This document shows positions 6,228-7,090 of a stretch of DNA of 7,090 nucleotides, piece by piece (position 1 is the first letter of the stretch; every line of letters starts with the position of its first letter). The position numbers were made by a program, and so were the translations under genes. The notes under the pieces are model-generated. The model did no database searches, was not told where the DNA came from, and saw only the letters and a program-made list of their open reading frames with translations. Source of the stretch: Bacillota bacterium (GTDB lineage Bacteria; Bacillota; Clostridia; Acetivibrionales; DSM-1351); the NCBI GenBank assembly GCA_023412275.1, contig JAEYNY010000118.1, positions 1 to 7,090 of the forward strand, in the 5' to 3' direction.

Positions 6228-6317
6228 TTTTAATTCATATTACCTCTATATCTTTAAATATTGCCCTGTATAAGCCTTTTCGGGATTAGTTTACGTAATA
6301 TAAAAGTCATGAAATAT

Positions 6318-6337
6318 TAACAATCGTCATATTGTTA
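6318..6337. repeat. Inverted repeat TAACAAT / ATTGTTA
   Basis: Perfect 7-bp arms (6318-6324 and 6331-6337) lie around CGTCAT. On the plus strand they are followed by TTTTATTAA. The stem is too AT-rich to be a convincing terminator; a protein-binding site is possible. Confidence 0.3.
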
Positions 6338-6460
6338 TTTTATTAATCAGAAATTTTAAAATGATAGACATAATATTTCATATAAATACTATACATATTT
6401 TATTTCGGTTATTGCACCTGTCTGCTTTGTTATCTGTATTTCAAACATCACATTATGTAT

Positions 6461-6474
6461 ACAGAATTTTCTGT
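6461..6474. promoter_or_regulatory. Palindrome next to the VOC promoter
   Basis: ACAGAATTTTCTGT is a perfect 14-bp palindrome ending 25 nt before the TATAAT at 6500. It overlaps or abuts the place where a -35 element would be. This position suits an operator or activator site for the VOC gene, which is inference; no regulator family was recognised from the motif. Confidence 0.35.
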
Positions 6475-6496
6475 TGTATTAATTTTGCTAGTTGAA

Positions 6497-6505
6497 TGTT
6501 ATAAT
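6497..6505 (+). promoter_or_regulatory. Candidate extended -10 promoter of the VOC gene
   Basis: TGTTATAAT combines a perfect TATAAT (6500-6505) with the extended TG, 49 nt before the VOC ATG. The upstream -35 is poor (TTGTAT is 20 nt away), which an extended -10 can tolerate. A weaker alternative -10 is TATGAT at 6517-6522 with TTGAAT 19 nt upstream. Confidence 0.45.
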
Positions 6506-6554
6506 TATCCAAGTTATATGATCTAATTTTAATATATGTTAAGGAAGATGAAAA

Positions 6555-6908
6555 ATGAATTTAGGAGAAGTTTGCATAGAAACAAATGATGTTGTGAAAA
6601 TTTCTGATTTCTACAGAGACATATTAGGTATTTCTTCGGATTGTAAGGATGAAGTTCATCAATTTATAATTACAGAAGGTACTACTTTGAGTGTTTACAA
6701 TAATGGGAAAACAAAGAATAACCAAAATGAAAATATAAGCTTAGCTTTTACTGTTGATGATGTAGATGAAGAATATAAAAGATTACTGAATTTAGGAATA
6801 CATATTATTGATACTCCACAATTACAGCCATGGGGAGCAAAAAATATGCATTTTTGCGATCCCGACGGCAATCACATATATTTTAGGAGTTTGCCAAAGG
6901 GAATTTAA
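6555..6908 (+). CDS. VOC-fold (glyoxalase/bleomycin-resistance superfamily) protein of unknown substrate
   Basis: This 117-residue single-domain protein has the paired beta-alpha-beta-beta-beta layout of the vicinal oxygen chelate superfamily. The first module runs about 1-50, with the signature DFYRDILGI (18-26). The second runs about 60-113, with FTVDDVDEEYKRLLNLGI (65-82) and the closing DPDGNHIYF (102-110). Members include glyoxalase I, ring-cleavage dioxygenases and antibiotic-sequestering proteins, usually acting as dimers. The usual metal ligands look altered: the N-terminal His position appears to be Glu5, and the C-terminal Glu after PDGN is Tyr109. Ordinary metal catalysis is therefore uncertain. 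AAGGAAG (6541-6547) lies 7 nt before ATG. It is a lone gene, divergent from rho and convergent with tRNA-Thr, so context gives no function. Its DNA is as AT-rich as its surroundings. Confidence 0.85.
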   Translation: MNLGEVCIETNDVVKISDFYRDILGISSDCKDEVHQFIITEGTTLSVYNNGKTKNNQNENISLAFTVDDVDEEYKRLLNLGIHIIDTPQLQPWGAKNMHFCDPDGNHIYFRSLPKGI

Positions 6909-6944
6909 CCAGAGTGTGTTTGGTATAACCTTTCTTTGGACATG

Positions 6945-6977
6945 AAAAAACCCTCCAAAATGTAATTTTGAAGGGTT
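6945..6977 (-). terminator. Intrinsic terminator of tRNA-Thr
   Basis: On the minus strand AACCCTTCAAAAT (6977-6965) and ATTTTGGAGGGTT (6961-6949) form a 13-bp stem, with one T-G wobble and a 3-nt loop. The stem runs into six T residues (6950-6945). It starts at the base next to the tRNA CCA end. It has no matching T-run on the plus strand, so it would be a poor terminator for the VOC gene. Confidence 0.9.
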
Positions 6978-7053
6978 TGGAGCTGGCGGACGGAATCGAA
7001 CCCCCGACCTGCTGATTACAAGTCAGCTGCTCTACCTGCTGAGCTACACCAGC
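6978..7053 (-). tRNA. tRNA-Thr (anticodon UGU)
   Basis: The minus strand folds as a complete 76-nt tRNA. It has a 7-bp acceptor stem GCTGGTG/CGCCAGC (one T-G wobble), a D arm GCTC/GAGC, an anticodon stem GCTGA/TCAGC with loop CTTGTAA, a 5-nt variable loop, a T loop TTCGATT, discriminator T and an encoded CCA (6980-6978). The TGT anticodon reads threonine ACA and related codons. The T stem GGGGG/CCGTC has one G-T wobble and one apparent G-G mismatch (positions 51-63), which is unusual but does not disturb the rest of the fold. A terminator follows at once. Only 37 nt are visible upstream, with no clear promoter, so it may be the last member of a longer tRNA transcript. Confidence 0.97.
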
Positions 7054-7090
7054 ATTTTTTTGTATCAAAGCAGTGGTTTATGCTCTTGAC

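Larger units (their letters stand above)
6099..6554. other. Divergent intergenic region between rho and the VOC gene
   Basis: No gene is supported between the rho promoter and the VOC start. The longest plausible open frame (from ATG 6361) lacks a ribosome binding site. The region is AT-rich and contains a TTAYGTAA motif three times (6202, 6219, 6291), inverted repeats at 6201-6227, 6318-6337 and 6461-6474, and the VOC promoter. It could be a regulatory region serving both genes or the remnant of a lost gene. Confidence 0.5.

Noticed and set aside
6361..6495. 44-codon plus-strand frame in the rho-VOC intergenic region
   Set aside because: It has no Shine-Dalgarno sequence, no recognisable motif, and AT-driven composition rich in I, F and L.
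6883..7068. Minus-strand open frame of 61 residues covering the tRNA
   Set aside because: It is the translation of the tRNA-Thr gene and its terminator; this type of peptide is a well-known artefact of tRNA sequence.
1..7090. Mobile element, CRISPR array, phage or defence genes
   Set aside because: No transposase, integrase, regularly spaced repeats, terminal inverted repeats with duplications, or defence-family proteins are visible.

Overview
The window looks like an ordinary chromosomal housekeeping segment from an AT-rich, endospore-forming clostridium, probably in the Ruminiclostridium / cellulolytic clostridial neighbourhood. Three things point there: a YtvI-type sporulation membrane protein, the clostridial order rho - rpmE - DUF1385 (YqhQ) - prmC, and strong AGGAGG-type ribosome binding sites with consensus sigma-A promoter elements. 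The species assignment is inference. I see no mobile element, CRISPR array, phage gene or defence system.

Layout, left to right. Positions 1-391 are an AT-rich non-coding leader with several short inverted repeats. Positions 392-1453 (+) encode a YtvI / AI-2E-family multi-spanning membrane protein. It converges, with only 2 nt between stop codons, on a minus-strand block read right to left. That block is rho (5929-3863), rpmE (3677-3468, closed by an intrinsic terminator), then yqhQ/DUF1385 (3279-2353) and prmC (2334-1456). The last two form a tight pair behind their own likely promoter. Positions 5930-6554 are a 625-nt divergent regulatory region. It holds a fully consensus extended -10 sigma-A promoter for rho, a leader of about 134 nt, and several palindromes. 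Positions 6555-6908 (+) encode a small VOC-fold protein. The window ends with a minus-strand tRNA-Thr(UGU) that encodes its CCA and is followed at once by an intrinsic terminator.

The minus-strand block is a gene-expression cluster: Rho ends transcripts, L31 is a zinc-ribbon ribosomal protein, and PrmC methylates the release-factor GGQ motif. YqhQ is a membrane protein of unresolved function that often travels with them. prfA, the usual partner of prmC, is not next to it here.

I did not find a convincing undescribed system. The most notable item is the Rho protein. Between its N-terminal helical module and its RNA-binding fold it carries a low-complexity insert of about 265 residues, ending in a Q/P-rich tract. 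This resembles the disordered or prion-like inserts reported for some other bacterial Rho proteins.
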